30,238 nucleotides of DNA, from IMG/VR virus record IMGVR_UViG_3300042453_005014, positions 1 through 30,238 of that record, one strand, 5' to 3'. The translations under genes and the position numbers were made by a program. The notes under the pieces are model-generated. The model was not told the DNA's origin. It saw nothing but the letters and a program-made list of their open reading frames with translations, and did not search any database. Positions 29,403 to 30,238 of the stretch are shown here, piece by piece. Numbering within the stretch: position 1 is the stretch's first letter; each line of letters opens with the position of its first letter. Source of the DNA: a virus.

Positions 29403-30170
29403 ATGGCCGCCCCCCTTTACTTCCTGCCAGGCGAAACGCTGGAGCACCTGACCCCGCAGCGGATGCGCACGCTCGGCCTGGGAGACGTGCTGGCCGATTG
29501 CCTCGACGGACCCCAGGAGTTCGCCCGGCGGCTGGCGTTGCGGTCGGTCGTCAACCGGGGTCCCGATGGGGGCCGCGGCGTGGTGCTGCAGGCGATCCCG
29601 GTCTCCGGCCAAGCTCACCGCGTGGGCTTTTTCCCGGACCAGCAGCACTGGACGGAACTGGCGGACGACAATCCCGAAGATCTGCCCCTGTGGTGGGGCT
29701 GGAACCACACTGCCCCGGTGACCCCCGAAGATCTGCGACGGCCGGGAGCCTTGCCCGGTCACGACGTGCGGCTGGGGGAACACGTCTGGACGGTGCCGAT
29801 CATCCGCCGGGGGGGGATCCGCCCGGCCCTGCCGCAGACCCTCGTGCGGCGGAATGGCCGCCTCGAGCTGCGGCTGCGGAAAGAATTCGACCATGTCTGG
29901 GCGGCCGCCGGCCGGGCCTGGGATCTGCTGACGACCGTCCCCACCGCCGAGTGGGACGAAGTCTACGACCTGTGCCGGACGATCCTGCAGGTCAACTACC
30001 GGGTCGGCGACCCCGAGCTGGAACTGCTGGCGGCCCTCGACACCGACAACTTCCGCGAGGTGCTGCAGGCGGCCTGCGACTGGCCCTTGGTCGAAACCCT
30101 GCTGACCGGAAATCTGCCCGGGGAGGACGCCCCGACGGACCCTCCCGAGGCGGCCCCCGCGGCCGCCTGA
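29403..30170 (+). CDS. probable tail assembly chaperone (G-like)
   Basis: The 255-residue protein, from ATG 29403, has helical segments (LTPQRMRTLGLGDVLADCLDGPQEFARRLAL; ILQVNYRVGDPELELLAALDTDNFREVLQAACDWPLV) and an acidic Pro/Ala-rich end (EDAPTDPPEAAPAAA). It follows the tail tube gene, where lambda-type phages have G/GT chaperones that guide the tape-measure protein. The -1 frame continues open past its stop with coding-like sequence. The assignment is mainly from context. Confidence 0.55.
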   Translation: MAAPLYFLPGETLEHLTPQRMRTLGLGDVLADCLDGPQEFARRLALRSVVNRGPDGGRGVVLQAIPVSGQAHRVGFFPDQQHWTELADDNPEDLPLWWGWNHTAPVTPEDLRRPGALPGHDVRLGEHVWTVPIIRRGGIRPALPQTLVRRNGRLELRLRKEFDHVWAAAGRAWDLLTTVPTAEWDEVYDLCRTILQVNYRVGDPELELLAALDTDNFREVLQAACDWPLVETLLTGNLPGEDAPTDPPEAAPAAA

Positions 30171-30238
30171 TCGCCCGGGGAATCGAGCTGCAGGCGTTCG
30201 CCCGCGGTTTGCTGCCCGACTACCAGCCCTCGCGGGCT
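30167..30238 (+). CDS. downstream -1 frame of the tail chaperone (T-like part, partial)
   Basis: After the stop of the preceding gene the frame one base back reads on as LIARGIELQAFARGLLPDYQ and remains open to the window edge. No ATG, GTG or TTG occurs in this frame within the overlap, so it is best explained as the GT-type extension made by -1 frameshifting, or by a rare start. A run of five C (30154-30158) is one possible slip site. Confidence 0.4.
   Translation, partial: MIARGIELQAFARGLLPDYQPSRA

Noticed and set aside
1-30238. tRNA or rRNA genes
   Set aside because: No cloverleaf-like sequence with a CCA-type end or T-loop motif was noticed on reading; a dedicated scan was not possible.

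Overview
The window reads as about 30 kb of a tailed temperate bacteriophage (prophage or free genome) of a high-GC bacterium. There are no host housekeeping genes, tRNAs or rRNAs. Genes are packed with ATGA/GTGA overlaps and many GTG starts. Several small exported proteins with Pro/Ala-rich linkers, together with the GC-rich style, make a planctomycete host plausible, but that is a guess from style and not a demonstrated assignment.

Layout. (1) 1-8853, + strand: a late accessory operon with the end of an unknown gene, two small unknown genes, a GT-A glycosyltransferase-like protein, a tyrosine recombinase, a secreted Ig-like protein, a papain-fold cysteine protease, membrane/coiled-coil proteins (possible lysis functions) and fibre-like beta proteins, one built from 70-residue repeats. 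(2) 8855-9721, - strand: a second tyrosine recombinase (the likely phage integrase) facing away from an excisionase-like HTH gene across a palindrome-rich control region. (3) 9885-15181, + strand: early and middle genes, namely a HTH protein, a small membrane protein, a CsrA-family RNA-binding regulator, an HD phosphohydrolase, a replication initiator-like protein, a DnaC-like loader, a ParB-like protein and an ABC-ATPase fused to a Mom-like GNAT domain. (4) 15174-18799, + strand: Nu1-like and GpA-like terminase subunits, a zinc-ribbon protein and an SNase-like nuclease. (5) 18892-20821, - strand: an accessory operon of five small genes, two of them very acidic, with an HTH gene, an ASCH gene, repeated intergenic hairpins and a pair of type I-E CRISPR-repeat-like hairpins. 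(6) 21077-30238, + strand: lambda-like head genes (gpW-like, gpB-like portal, S49 protease/scaffold/capsid fusion with an internal start), head completion, neck and tail genes, ending at a probable tail-assembly chaperone frameshift.

The order terminase - W - portal - protease/capsid - FII-like - tail matches lambda-type head modules, so cos-type packaging is likely. The left block resembles the far (fibre/lysis) end of the same kind of genome. Together with the 1-bp gap between that block and the integrase, this suggests a circularly permuted single phage genome or two abutting prophages.

Most interesting candidates: the ParB + ABC/Mom-like GNAT pair (a possible DNA base-modification system), the CRISPR-repeat-like hairpin pair inside an operon of small acidic proteins plus a HTH protein (a possible anti-CRISPR locus), the phage CsrA homologue with GGA motifs at its own start, the protease-scaffold-capsid fusion with a strong internal ribosome site, and an extra tyrosine recombinase lying in the fibre/lysis operon.
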